From NCBI GenBank assembly GCA_023393375.1, contig JAEWLI010000102.1, forward strand, positions 27,821 to 91,820: a stretch of 64,000 nucleotides of DNA. Reading direction: 5' to 3'. Shown piece by piece: positions 1 through 8,612 of the stretch. Both the position numbers and the translations under genes were made by a program. Under the pieces are notes generated by a model. It was not told where the DNA came from and made no database searches. It saw nothing but the letters and a program-made list of their open reading frames with translations. The DNA comes from Bacteroidota bacterium. Its GTDB lineage: Bacteria; Bacteroidota; Bacteroidia; Cytophagales; Cyclobacteriaceae. Each line of letters opens with the position of its first letter. Within the stretch, counting starts at the first letter, position 1.

Positions 1-1380
1 CACAAAAAGTGCAGGTATCCCTTGTTGTACAAATGAATAATGGTCAGAACGCATAAATAATCTCTCCTGAGGCATAGGGTCTGGCATCAGTTCGATATTG
101 AGTTCATGAGCTGATTCTTCAATTATATCTTCGAAATCTACATATTCCTTGCCCAAAGCTACAGCTTTTTGCAAAGGCCCTTCCATGAGAACCATGTCGA
201 TGTTGAGGTTGGCAACAATGTTTTCCAATGGCACCACAGGATATTTTACAAAATACCGGGAACCAAATAAACCGATTTCTTCAGAAGTAAGTATGGCAAA
301 TATAATTGATCGGGATGGAGGGGTTTGTAATTGCTTGAAAGCATTGGCAATTTCCAATAAAATCGCGCAACCCGATGCATTATCATAAGCTCCATTATAT
401 ATCGAGTCACCCTGTACGGCCCCCCCTACACCAATATGATCAAGATGAGCGGTATACACCACATACTCATTCTTCAACACAGAATCTGCTCCTGGTATCA
501 TAGCAACCACGTTTGGACTTTGAGTAATCTGATCATCCCTGGATACATGAATATGATAACTAATAGATGTGGGCAACTTAAAAGATTGGAAGGATTTTGA
601 ATTGGCAAGAACCTGAAGGCTATCAATTGAAAATCCGGTGAGATCAGCAGCTACATCATGATGGATAATTGCAGTAAAAAAATGCTCAGGTGAATTTTTG
701 CTTTTTATGTCAAATCCCCGACTGGTCATGTATTTTAACCTAGACCAGGAATACCGGTTCAGAATTTCTGGCGTAGTGATCAACACTAACCCCTTAGCAC
801 CCAATGATTCTGCCATTTCCATTTTTTCAAAAATACCAGTCGATTGATCTCTGGGATCAAATTCAGGGTTTCCAAGCAATGCAATAACCATTTTCCTATT
901 TATATCAGCACTTTTTACCGGTGAATAGCCTTCAGATGGATATTCAATTCCAAAACCACTGAAAATCATTTCATTTTCTTCCCCTGATTCCTCTACATCA
1001 TGCCTTGCATATACAAAATAATTTTCATCGATCGTGAGTACTTTGGCTTCTTTACGGCTAATAACTGAAATGGCGGAAGAGCTATAATCAATATTAAACC
1101 TGGACAAAACCACATCCTGGTAATATGTAGAGTCATCGCCTAATGGTATTAAGCCCATCTTTTCGAATTGTGTAGCCATATATTTGGCTGCAATATCGTA
1201 GCCGGATGTTCCGGGAAGTCTGCCCTGTAGAAGATCGGAACTTAAAAACCGCATGTGTGCTTGTATAGCTTGTGGTGAGATACCTTCCAGTGCATAATTA
1301 ACTCCTACCGGATTTTCTTTTACAGTTATTCCTAATAAAAATATGGCCGAGATCGACCATATGAGTGCTGATTTTTTCAT
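1..1380 (-). CDS. M28 family zinc aminopeptidase with PA domain, partial (C-terminus beyond window)
   Basis: I translated this frame directly; it stays open to the window edge, so about 460 N-terminal residues are visible and the C-terminus is missing. It starts with a signal peptide (MKKSALIWSISAIFLL), so it is exported. A protease-associated (PA) region follows, then a co-catalytic two-zinc M28 core. The core shows the ordered ligands YTAHLDHIG (His), GAYDNASG (Asp), TSEEIG (Glu pair), NIDM (Asp) and SDHYSF (His). The family removes N-terminal amino acids from peptides, usually in the periplasm or outside the cell. The M20 dipeptidase gene lies 44 bp upstream on the same strand, which suggests a peptide-utilisation pair. 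Family call firm; substrate unknown. Confidence 0.9.
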   Translation of the reverse strand, partial: MKKSALIWSISAIFLLGITVKENPVGVNYALEGISPQAIQAHMRFLSSDLLQGRLPGTSGYDIAAKYMATQFEKMGLIPLGDDSTYYQDVVLSRFNIDYSSSAISVISRKEAKVLTIDENYFVYARHDVEESGEENEMIFSGFGIEYPSEGYSPVKSADINRKMVIALLGNPEFDPRDQSTGIFEKMEMAESLGAKGLVLITTPEILNRYSWSRLKYMTSRGFDIKSKNSPEHFFTAIIHHDVAADLTGFSIDSLQVLANSKSFQSFKLPTSISYHIHVSRDDQITQSPNVVAMIPGADSVLKNEYVVYTAHLDHIGVGGAVQGDSIYNGAYDNASGCAILLEIANAFKQLQTPPSRSIIFAILTSEEIGLFGSRYFVKYPVVPLENIVANLNIDMVLMEGPLQKAVALGKEYVDFEDIIEESAHELNIELMPDPMPQERLFMRSDHYSFVQQGIPALFV

Positions 1381-1424
1381 GATACTTGAGAGAGCCATGT
1401 TGAAGAATTTGTTAAGGGTATGCT

Positions 1425-2804
1425 TTACTTATTTAATCGTGCAAAATGATGGTGCATTTGGATTGTCGTTTCAATACCTTTAAAGAAATTAATTACACCA
1501 AAACTTTCATTGGGAGAATGTATGGCATCCTCATCTAAACCAAATCCCATTAGTATACAGTTTACACCCAATTCCTTTTGAAATAAGGCTACAATAGGTA
1601 TACTACCTCCTTCTAATGAAGGAATAGGCTTCTTGCCCCAACCGTCTTCAAATGCACAACTAGCAGCCTCATAGGCAGTCGAGTCAATTGGCGTAAGTGC
1701 CGGCTGCCCGCCATGATGAGGAGTAACTTTGATTTTTACACCTTTAGGAGCAATAGATAAAAAATGTTTGGTAAATAAATCTGAAATTTCTTCAAAATCC
1801 TGATCGGGCACCAGTCTCATTGATATTTTAGCAAAAGCTTTTGCTGGTAATACTGTTTTAGAACCTTCACCGGTGTAACCTCCCCAAATGCCATTTACAT
1901 CGAGGCAAGGCCGGATTCCCGTACGTTCAATAGTGGAAAATCCTTTCTCACCCATAATATCATCAATGCCTAACTTCCTTTTATATTCACTCAGGTCAAA
2001 AGGTCTTTTCGCCAATTGTTGTCTTTCCTCTTCAGAATATACTCTTACTTTGTCATAAAAACCGGGAATTGTAATGTGACGGTCTTCATCCATTAATGAA
2101 GCAATCATTTGACAGAGCACATTGATGGGATTGGCAACAGCACCTCCGTAAACACCTGAATGAAGATCACGGTTGGCCCCGGTCACTTCAATATCCAGAT
2201 AGCTCAATCCCCGTAATCCGATGGTAACTGAGGGTGTGTCATTTGCTATGATACTGGTGTCGGAAATTAAGATCACATCGGCCGCAAGTTTATCCCGATG
2301 TTTCCTGACAAACGTTCCTAAGCTGGGTGAACCGATTTCTTCTTCACCTTCCAAAATGTACTTGATGTTACAGGGTAGTTTTCCTGTCTTTATCATCACT
2401 TCAAAAGCCTTAAGATGGACAAACATCTGACCTTTATCATCACTTGATCCCCGGGCATATATTTTTCCGTCTTTTATTACCGGTTCAAAGGGAGGGGAGT
2501 CCCAAAGTTCCAGTGGATCGGCAGGTTGCACATCATAATGACCGTATACTAATACTGTGGGAAGTGAAGGATCCACTATTTTCTCAGCATAAACTACGGG
2601 AAATCCTTCAGTAGCCATAATTTCTACTTGATCTGCTCCTAACAATGCCAGATGGTCTTTCAAAAAATTAGCTGCTTTTGTTACATCATCCCTATATTTA
2701 GGATCAGCACTTATGGATTTAATTTTAAGTAATTCCACAAGTTCCTGAAGGAAGCGGGCTCTGTTTTTTTCCAGGTAATCAGTAATCTCAGTTTTCGAAG
2801 CCAT
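1425..2804 (-). CDS. M20 family dipeptidase
   Basis: A 459-residue cytosolic metallopeptidase of the M20A/CNDP-like type, which cleaves dipeptides and related short peptides with two zinc ions. The five ligand motifs are all present in order: GHYDVQP (His89), SSDDKGQ (Asp about 122), GEEEIGS (Glu 154-156), ISDTS (Asp182) and IHSPNE near the C-terminus. The bacterial dimerisation (lid) domain fills about residues 200-330 and includes RDLHSGVYGG. The length is normal for the family and there is no signal peptide. The partial M28 aminopeptidase gene follows 44 bp downstream on the same strand, so the two probably share a transcript and work in sequence: secreted aminopeptidase, then cytosolic dipeptidase (inference). 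Confidence 0.93.
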   Translation of the reverse strand: MASKTEITDYLEKNRARFLQELVELLKIKSISADPKYRDDVTKAANFLKDHLALLGADQVEIMATEGFPVVYAEKIVDPSLPTVLVYGHYDVQPADPLELWDSPPFEPVIKDGKIYARGSSDDKGQMFVHLKAFEVMIKTGKLPCNIKYILEGEEEIGSPSLGTFVRKHRDKLAADVILISDTSIIANDTPSVTIGLRGLSYLDIEVTGANRDLHSGVYGGAVANPINVLCQMIASLMDEDRHITIPGFYDKVRVYSEEERQQLAKRPFDLSEYKRKLGIDDIMGEKGFSTIERTGIRPCLDVNGIWGGYTGEGSKTVLPAKAFAKISMRLVPDQDFEEISDLFTKHFLSIAPKGVKIKVTPHHGGQPALTPIDSTAYEAASCAFEDGWGKKPIPSLEGGSIPIVALFQKELGVNCILMGFGLDEDAIHSPNESFGVINFFKGIETTIQMHHHFARLNK

Positions 2805-3010
2805 TCTAAAAAATTTTGTTCTTGACTTTAAAAATAGTGCATTTTAATGTAATCTGAATATATCCAGTTGCTAATTTGCAAATACTTACTCTACTTTAAT
2901 GATCCAGAAGAAGAATTGTTTAAGTTGAGCCGTTCAATAACCCCATTTATATAAGATCAGTATAGGGTATTTAAAAAATCAAAACTACTGCTGATATTAA
3001 AGAAAATCTT

Positions 3011-3018
3011 TATATTTG
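3011..3018 (+). promoter_or_regulatory. Bacteroidota -7 promoter box for the acyl carrier protein gene
   Basis: TATATTTG matches the Bacteroidota -7 consensus TAnnTTTG exactly and lies 18-40 bp before the possible start codons of the acyl carrier protein. No clear -33 TTTG is present at the expected distance, so the assignment rests on the -7 box and its position. Confidence 0.5.
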
Positions 3019-3036
3019 AATAAATCATGATTGAGA

Positions 3037-3291
3037 ATGATTAGTGTGAGTATGCAAAAAATTAAAGATAAAATAACTGAAATTTTGGTTGACAAATTAG
3101 GAATTGCTGAAACAGAAGTCACCCCAGATGCCAATTTTATTAAAGATTTGGGGATCGATTCATTGGATTATGCCGAATTGGTCATGGAATTTGAGGATGC
3201 TTTCGGCATAAAAATCCCTGATAACGAAGCTGAGAAACTTCAGACAATTAGTGAAGCAATTAAATATATTGAAGTTAAATTGAATAATTAA
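3037..3291 (+). CDS. Acyl carrier protein
   Basis: A small acidic carrier protein of about 80 residues. It has the phosphopantetheine attachment motif DLGIDSLDYAEL, where the Ser of DSL carries the prosthetic group, followed by helix 2/3 sequence typical of ACPs (MEFEDAFGIKIPDNEAEKL). The frame can also begin at a TTG at 3031; ATG codons at 3037 and 3052 are better starts, and 3052 (MQKIKDKITEIL) fits ACP alignments best. It stands alone: no fabF, ketosynthase or acyltransferase is adjacent, unlike the usual acpP-fabF pair. It may therefore be a second, specialised carrier. Its last 4 bases overlap the convergent barrel gene. Confidence 0.9.
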   Translation: MISVSMQKIKDKITEILVDKLGIAETEVTPDANFIKDLGIDSLDYAELVMEFEDAFGIKIPDNEAEKLQTISEAIKYIEVKLNN

Positions 3292-3929
3292 AAACGAACC
3301 CCCAAATCAATACTTATCATATCATTCTTGATTTTTAAAGTTTCGTCTGGTAAAATAAATTGGCTTACCGCATTTACCAATCCCCGGGTATAAGATATGC
3401 CAGCAAAAATGGAAGTATCATAACCCAAGCGAAAGTCGAGCCCGGAGCGAATCATCACCGAAAAATCAAACGTTCTGAAATTTTGTAATACCTGATCCTC
3501 ACTCTTTTTAATTTGTTTGTCAATATTTATTTCATTGATCAGGCCAAATTGAACAAACACTCTTTTATCTAAAGCCACCTCATTGGTATAAAGCTTTAAT
3601 GTAATCGGAACCTGTAAATATTGGGTTTTATAGGATTCTGTTTTTTCACTGGTAGCACCTGTGGGAATATATCTGATGCCGATGCTTTTGGGGGTAAGTA
3701 TGAGGCCAGTACTAAAATAATAGTTTTCTTCAAGGAAGATATCTGCAAATGCACCGATCGACATTTTCAATTTTGCCCCATTTGATGAAACATGATAGGT
3801 GCCTTCATCGGTAGTTACCCGATTTACAGATAATGCCGGGCTCACAATAATTCCTATTTCAGACTGAGCAACAGTATTTTGAATTACAAATAGAGTGACA
3901 AATGATAGTACAAACACAAATTTTTTCAT
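3288..3929 (-). CDS. PorT-like outer-membrane beta-barrel protein
   Basis: 213 residues: an N-terminal signal peptide (MKKFVFVLSFVTLFVIQNTVAQ), then alternating amphipathic strands ending in an aromatic residue (ISIDLGVRF), the usual signature of an outer-membrane barrel recognised by BAM. The pattern fits the PorT/outer-membrane beta-barrel (OMP_b-brl) family common in Bacteroidota, with about eight strands expected. No enzymatic motif is visible. It converges on the acyl carrier protein gene with a 4-bp overlap and is divergent from gldB, whose start lies 42 bp away. Function unknown; the family includes structural barrels and T9SS accessory proteins. Confidence 0.8.
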   Translation of the reverse strand: MKKFVFVLSFVTLFVIQNTVAQSEIGIIVSPALSVNRVTTDEGTYHVSSNGAKLKMSIGAFADIFLEENYYFSTGLILTPKSIGIRYIPTGATSEKTESYKTQYLQVPITLKLYTNEVALDKRVFVQFGLINEINIDKQIKKSEDQVLQNFRTFDFSVMIRSGLDFRLGYDTSIFAGISYTRGLVNAVSQFILPDETLKIKNDMISIDLGVRF

Positions 3930-3971
3930 ACTTTTAAAATATTTTGATTGTTTTAGCGGTTAAACACTAAT

Positions 3972-4964
3972 ATGAGAACGATTGTCATATTCCTTTGTTT
4001 GGTATTTTTATTTGCTTCATGTGGTAATAAAAAGTGCAAAATTTCGAAAGAAGTTAAAAATATACCTGTTCAAGTAAACATCATTAGATTAGAACAAAAA
4101 CTATCAGAGATCAAATCTACGGAAGAAGCTCTTGAATTCATGAAGGAATACCCTGATTTTTCTACATATTTTTTAGAAAAAAACCATTATCCTCATGATA
4201 CTATCTTAGCAGAAAGCATTTTCAAACTGGCAAACAATCCTAGTGCAGATACTCTGTTTAGAGAAGTTCAGCAGGTTTTTGGATCAATGGACGATTTGAA
4301 GGAGGAATTTGAATGGGCTTTTAAACATATAAAAAAGTTTTATCCACATTTTGAGGAACCTACTATTTATACAACTGTGACCGGTTTTAGCAGTGACTTG
4401 TTTGTTTCTGATAACATGATTGTAATTGGTCTTGATTATTTTATTGGGGAATCCGGGACTTTTCGGCCTGATGATTTACCAAACTATATTTTAAGACGGT
4501 ATAGCAAAGAGTATATTGTACCCAGTGTGATACTGTTAATGTCGGATCGGTTTAATGTAACAGACTTCAAAAATAACACCATGTTGGCTGAAATGATTTT
4601 CTATGGAAAAGCTTATTATTTCACCAAGTCTATGATGCCATGTACCCCTGATAGCTTGTTAATAGGGTATACGAGTGAAGAAATGGTAGATGCCCGTGCC
4701 AACGATGATATCATTTGGGCTAACTTTATAGAGAATCAGTTACTTTATGAGACTGGTCATGTAATGAAGAACAAATTTTTAAGTGAACGTCCTAAGGTAT
4801 ATGAAATAGGGCCAAAGTGCCCTGGAAGGATTGGTGCATGGGTAGGTTGGGAAATTGTGAATCAATACATGTCTAAAAATAAAATAGCTTTGGAAGACTT
4901 AATGGCAAATAAGGATGTGAATGATATATTTAATAAATCAAAATACAGGCCGCAAAAGAAATAA
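3972..4964 (+). CDS. gldB: Gliding motility lipoprotein GldB
   Basis: A 330-residue lipoprotein: MRTIVIFLCLVFLFASC is a lipoprotein signal with the lipobox ending at Cys17. The mature part matches the GldB family: an IIRLEQKL start, an alpha-helical middle with a DFSTYFL-type stretch, a central GLDYFIG segment, and a C-terminal part with CPGRIGAWVGWEIVNQYM. GldB is one of the lipoproteins needed for gliding and linked to the type IX secretion machinery in Flavobacterium. The gldC gene that often accompanies it is not next to it here. A strong bidirectional terminator follows. The presence of gldB does not by itself prove gliding, because many non-gliding relatives keep it. Confidence 0.85.
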   Translation: MRTIVIFLCLVFLFASCGNKKCKISKEVKNIPVQVNIIRLEQKLSEIKSTEEALEFMKEYPDFSTYFLEKNHYPHDTILAESIFKLANNPSADTLFREVQQVFGSMDDLKEEFEWAFKHIKKFYPHFEEPTIYTTVTGFSSDLFVSDNMIVIGLDYFIGESGTFRPDDLPNYILRRYSKEYIVPSVILLMSDRFNVTDFKNNTMLAEMIFYGKAYYFTKSMMPCTPDSLLIGYTSEEMVDARANDDIIWANFIENQLLYETGHVMKNKFLSERPKVYEIGPKCPGRIGAWVGWEIVNQYMSKNKIALEDLMANKDVNDIFNKSKYRPQKK

Positions 4965-4996
4965 ATAAAGAGGTGTCACTGAAGTCACCTCTTTAT
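4965..4996. terminator. Bidirectional terminator between gldB and the EF-hand gene
   Basis: An 11-bp perfect stem (ATAAAGAGGTG / CACCTCTTTAT) with a 10-nt loop lies between two convergent genes and can serve both. Confidence 0.8.
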
Positions 4997-5007
4997 CTAT
5001 TACTTAT

Positions 5008-5781
5008 TTAAAAAATATCGCTTTCGATATTTTCTGAATCTTGTCTTCCACTCAGATTTATTGTCTCGTCACCATATTCAATCTTTTCAACCACTCCTCG
5101 TCTTTCCCATATCACTATTGCTTCAGCAGGTTCATTATTTTGAAGTTGTGAATCCTGAGAAGAAAATTCCTGTTCCATAGCCGTTTGATCAGACGAATTG
5201 TCGAATTCTTCAGTGTTCATACCCATTTCGGTATCGGCCTGATTTTGATTTTGAGACATATCAAGGGCTGACGCATTGTACAATTCAGCTTTCTCAATAC
5301 TTCTTGCAAACTCATTCACATCCACCTCGTTGTTGCCATCTTCGTCCCAATCTTCATATCCGCCAAATTCTTCACGATTGTATTCGGTCAGGAAGTTATT
5401 TAATCCATAATCCCATTCATCCTGATTCAGTTTTCCATCGTTGTTTCTATCCCATATCCTGTACAGTACTACATAAAATTCAGCTGCATCAAATTTTCCA
5501 TCTCCCGAATTGTCCCACTCACGAGCTTTGCCAGCAGATAATAATGCTTCTTCCAAATCACCTCCACCATAATTTTGTTGATCGTGGTATTCATACAACT
5601 GATTACCTTGTACACGGTCTTCTTGCATTTCAAGCATTTGATTATCCTGAACCTGTTCTTCACTTTGTTCCTGATCTGGGATCATTCCCTGATTTTGATC
5701 CTGATCATCATTTTGTGCATAGGCACTAAACAAGAGTAGCATGGCTATAATACCTGCAAAAAGTTTCTTGGTTGTTTTCAT
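5008..5781 (-). CDS. Secreted EF-hand calcium-binding protein, Gln/Asp-rich
   Basis: 257 residues with a signal peptide (MKTTKKLFAGIIAMLLLFSAYAQ), a low-complexity Gln/Asp/Glu-rich stretch (about residues 23-72), and three EF-hand loops. Loops 90-101 (DNSGDGKFDAAE) and 111-122 (DRNNDGKLNQDE) are canonical. Loop 146-157 (DEDGNNEVDVNE) is degenerate, with Asn replacing the usual Gly at position 6. A second Gln-rich acidic stretch follows (about 175-225), then a short tail with WERRGVVEKIEYGDE. It is probably periplasmic or cell-surface and calcium-binding; the partner is unknown. The frames on the opposite strand over this gene are shadows caused by its repetitive codons. Confidence 0.85.
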   Translation of the reverse strand: MKTTKKLFAGIIAMLLLFSAYAQNDDQDQNQGMIPDQEQSEEQVQDNQMLEMQEDRVQGNQLYEYHDQQNYGGGDLEEALLSAGKAREWDNSGDGKFDAAEFYVVLYRIWDRNNDGKLNQDEWDYGLNNFLTEYNREEFGGYEDWDEDGNNEVDVNEFARSIEKAELYNASALDMSQNQNQADTEMGMNTEEFDNSSDQTAMEQEFSSQDSQLQNNEPAEAIVIWERRGVVEKIEYGDETINLSGRQDSENIESDIF

Positions 5782-5872
5782 AGTTTTAAAAATTTAATGA
5801 CCTAAAAAAATTTATTCCCTTTTAAAAAGAATAACTCAAAAGGCACAATGAGGTTATGAGAGAAATTGTCGA

Positions 5873-6691
5873 TTATTCTGAGTAACTATCGTCCTGAAAG
5901 GCCAACACCACCTCGTCGTTGATGATTTCAAATACCTGGTCGATAACCCAGCCACACTCACAACAATTGGATCCGGTTTGAATAAACAACCTGTTGTTGA
6001 TTTGGAACGGATAGGTATGTTGATATGAACAAGGACCGGTAAGTGGGTAAATCATATTATTCAGGACTAGCATACGAGGACCTGGAACAGCTTCTAAATA
6101 GATATAGGTTACGATGAGAGCTTCTCCATTGGATAACCGGAAACGGGTGATTTTTGGTTTATATGTTCCTATTACAAAATCATTAGGGAACCTGTCGTCA
6201 TAAGCTAGTAAGGTATCGATATATCCGGAAAGTTTTATTTCCTTATCAATATCATTTATGAATGTTGAATCATGAATAATTTCGGTTGGTATCTGCTGGT
6301 ATTGAAAAGAATCGTTTGTCGTAAAAGCCAAATCATACCGAATCTCCTTGTCCGGTTGATCATTAATTTTTGTTAAAGACCAATTGACATCAGAAAGTTT
6401 TTCATAATAATCCAAATTTTCACCAGTTTTTGATTTACAAATTTTGCCTAATTCATTGTTAAGCAAATAAGTATCATTGCCCTGCTTCCGACTACCAATA
6501 AGATATAAGGCATCATTTAATTTAAAGGTAAGTGAAAAGCCAGGATCAATTTTTTGAATTACTTTTTGGGGAGTAAAACGAGAATGATAATCTTCGGGTA
6601 TAAATATTTCTGTAGCTTGTTCGGATCTCTTATCCCCACATGCAAATAGAAACATCAATACAAAAAAACTTAATGAAAGCCGAATTGCCAT
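5873..6691 (-). CDS. Hypothetical lipoprotein
   Basis: I do not recognise this family. The longest frame starts at a TTG (6709), but the ATG at 6691 gives a compact lipoprotein signal (MAIRLSLSFFVLMFLFAC, lipobox Cys18) and leaves only 4 bp after the stop of nfo, so I prefer it. The mature protein is about 255 residues, rich in beta-strand-like sequence. It has a Cys-rich patch near the C-terminus (QTGSNCCECGWVIDQVFEI) that could bind a metal or form disulfides. It probably shares a transcript with nfo. Role unknown. Confidence 0.75.
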   Translation of the reverse strand: MAIRLSLSFFVLMFLFACGDKRSEQATEIFIPEDYHSRFTPQKVIQKIDPGFSLTFKLNDALYLIGSRKQGNDTYLLNNELGKICKSKTGENLDYYEKLSDVNWSLTKINDQPDKEIRYDLAFTTNDSFQYQQIPTEIIHDSTFINDIDKEIKLSGYIDTLLAYDDRFPNDFVIGTYKPKITRFRLSNGEALIVTYIYLEAVPGPRMLVLNNMIYPLTGPCSYQHTYPFQINNRLFIQTGSNCCECGWVIDQVFEIINDEVVLAFQDDSYSE

Positions 6692-6695
6692 ACTG

Positions 6696-7535
6696 TTACG
6701 GATTTTCAATCAATTGCCTTAACAAGGTGATATTTACGCGATCCATTTCCCCTTCCTTTTCAGTTTCTAAAACTTTGGGAATATCCGGAAAACGGTTGAT
6801 TATATAGCGAAATGGTTCAAGTCCTAATTTCCCCTTGCCAATATGATCATGCCGGTCGAGTTTACTTCCAAGATCCCCTTTTGAATCATTTAGGTGGAAA
6901 GCCAGAAGATTCTCAATCCCTACTTCCTTGTGAACTTCTGACAATGCCTGCTCGATTCCCAATTGGGTACGGATATCATACCCTGCTGCAAAAGCATGAC
7001 AGGTATCAAAACAAATTCCTAACCGGTTTTTTCTTTCTACCTGGTCGATAATCCCTTTTAACTGATAAAAAGCCCGGCCAATAGTTGTACCCTGACCTGC
7101 AGTATTTTCCAACAACACTTTTGTATCCAAATTTGGGGTTAGTTCAAAGACTTCATTTAATGAATTGGCAATGGCACGAATTGCTTCTTCTTCGGTTATG
7201 GCCTTATTAGATCCTGGATGAAGCACCGCAAAAGGCAAACCCAAAATATGGCATCTCGACAGTTCGTTGGCTAATCCATTGATAGATTTTTTTCTTAATT
7301 CTGGATCAGAACTTGCCAGGTTGAGTAAGTAAGTGGTGTGTGAAAAAGCCATTTTCATTCCTTTGGCTTTCATCATATCCTTGAAAGCATCGCCTTCTTC
7401 CGGTGAATATTTTTTTTCCTGCCACATTCTTTGGTTTTTGGTAAATATCTGAAAGATATTAATTCCAAGGTCATGGGCTTCATTTATGGCATTTTCAATA
7501 CCTCCGCTGATTGAGCAATGGACGCCTAATAACAT
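6696..7535 (-). CDS. nfo: Endonuclease IV (AP endonuclease)
   Basis: 279 residues, normal length for Nfo. It cuts DNA 5' of abasic sites in base excision repair with a trinuclear zinc centre. The zinc-ligand motifs are in order: FSHTTYLLNLAS, VLHPGS, LLENTAGQG, GICFDTCHAFAAGYD, FHLNDSKG, DRHDHIGKG and LETEKE. The start MLLGVHCSISGG matches the conserved N-terminus (normally GAHVS..GG). Cytosolic. It is followed within a few bases by the hypothetical lipoprotein gene. Confidence 0.96.
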   Translation of the reverse strand: MLLGVHCSISGGIENAINEAHDLGINIFQIFTKNQRMWQEKKYSPEEGDAFKDMMKAKGMKMAFSHTTYLLNLASSDPELRKKSINGLANELSRCHILGLPFAVLHPGSNKAITEEEAIRAIANSLNEVFELTPNLDTKVLLENTAGQGTTIGRAFYQLKGIIDQVERKNRLGICFDTCHAFAAGYDIRTQLGIEQALSEVHKEVGIENLLAFHLNDSKGDLGSKLDRHDHIGKGKLGLEPFRYIINRFPDIPKVLETEKEGEMDRVNITLLRQLIENP

Positions 7536-7618
7536 ATATGATGGTTTTAATAATTAATAAAGATAAAAAAATTGTACTTAAAAACTTCTAAACCCTATCT
7601 TAATCCGCACAAAATAAT

Positions 7619-8548
7619 TTATTTGGGATCAATTTTTCGAATTCTGCTCAACAATGATGAAGTTTTCTTTTCTTCTGGTTTGGTTTTCTCCTGTTCAGTT
7701 GTTGCTTTGGGAGTATTTTTTTCATTTAAAACAAAGCCGCCTTCCTGAAATACAATGATATTATTTTTATACAACCCCCCTATTGCTTTCTTGAAGACTT
7801 TTTTACTCATTTTTAATTCTTCTTTGATGATTTCGGGAGGGGTAGCATCGTTGTAAGGGAGGAAACCTCCTGCAAAATTTAATTTGTTGAGAATGATGGA
7901 TTCAGCATCCTTCACTTTTTCCATTCCCGGTTTATATAGCATTACATCCAATTTCCCGTCGTCTCTCACCTTTTTGATATAACCAATGGTTTTATCACCC
8001 GTCTTTAACTCTTCAAAAACTTCATTTTTATAAAGCAAGCCTTCATAGGTGTGGTCAATAATCACTTTGATTCCCCGGTCTGTTTCACCAAATACCAGTA
8101 AGTTTACTTGTTGTTCAGGTTGTAGGGCAGAAACATCAGTTTTAAAAAAATCCCTGAGTTTTGTAGTTCCTATCAGCCGCTGTGTTTTATAATCCAAAGC
8201 TATTCTTACAACATATTTTTTGCCGGTTTCTAATTTTTCTTTCTGTTCAGAAAAAGGTACAAATAAATCTTTGTCAAGCCCCCAATCCATAAATGCCCCA
8301 TATTTATTAATATCTATTACTTTCAGGTAAGCAAATTCACCAGCTTTTGCTTTGGGTTTTTGGGTAGTTGCTGTTATTCTGTCTTCTGAGTCAGTAAAAA
8401 TAAATACTTCCAATTGATCACCTGGCTGGACATCAGGGGTCAAGAACTTCCCTGGCAATAAAGCCTCGTCTTCTCCCAACCTTAAAAAAGCTCCCGGACT
8501 GGTTATCCGTGCAACTTCCATTATATGATATTCTCCTATCGCGATCAT
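7619..8548 (-). CDS. S1-domain RNA-binding protein, CvfB/YitL family
   Basis: The open frame reaches back to 8641, but the conserved N-terminus of the family is MIAIGEYHIMEVARIT, which starts at 8548. The earlier 31 codons overlap purU and look non-coding. The protein (309 residues) has tandem S1-like OB-fold domains (about 1-60, 65-130, 145-215; see FAYLKVIDINKYGAFMDWGLDKDLFVPF) and a C-terminal winged helix (about 220-280). It ends in a charged, Lys/Glu-rich tail. CvfB proteins bind RNA and affect gene expression in Firmicutes; the targets in Bacteroidota are not known. Its start lies 64 bp after the purU stop on the same strand. Confidence 0.88.
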   Translation of the reverse strand: MIAIGEYHIMEVARITSPGAFLRLGEDEALLPGKFLTPDVQPGDQLEVFIFTDSEDRITATTQKPKAKAGEFAYLKVIDINKYGAFMDWGLDKDLFVPFSEQKEKLETGKKYVVRIALDYKTQRLIGTTKLRDFFKTDVSALQPEQQVNLLVFGETDRGIKVIIDHTYEGLLYKNEVFEELKTGDKTIGYIKKVRDDGKLDVMLYKPGMEKVKDAESIILNKLNFAGGFLPYNDATPPEIIKEELKMSKKVFKKAIGGLYKNNIIVFQEGGFVLNEKNTPKATTEQEKTKPEEKKTSSLLSRIRKIDPK

Positions 8549-8612
8549 ATTATTATTTTTTGATCCATTCTTATTTACTTTTGATACATTCCATTTTATG
8601 GAAATGTTTAAT

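Noticed and set aside
5304..5729. Open frame of 141 codons on the plus strand rich in His/Cys/Pro
   Set aside because: It is the antisense reading of the EF-hand gene; the composition reflects its Gln/Asp codons.
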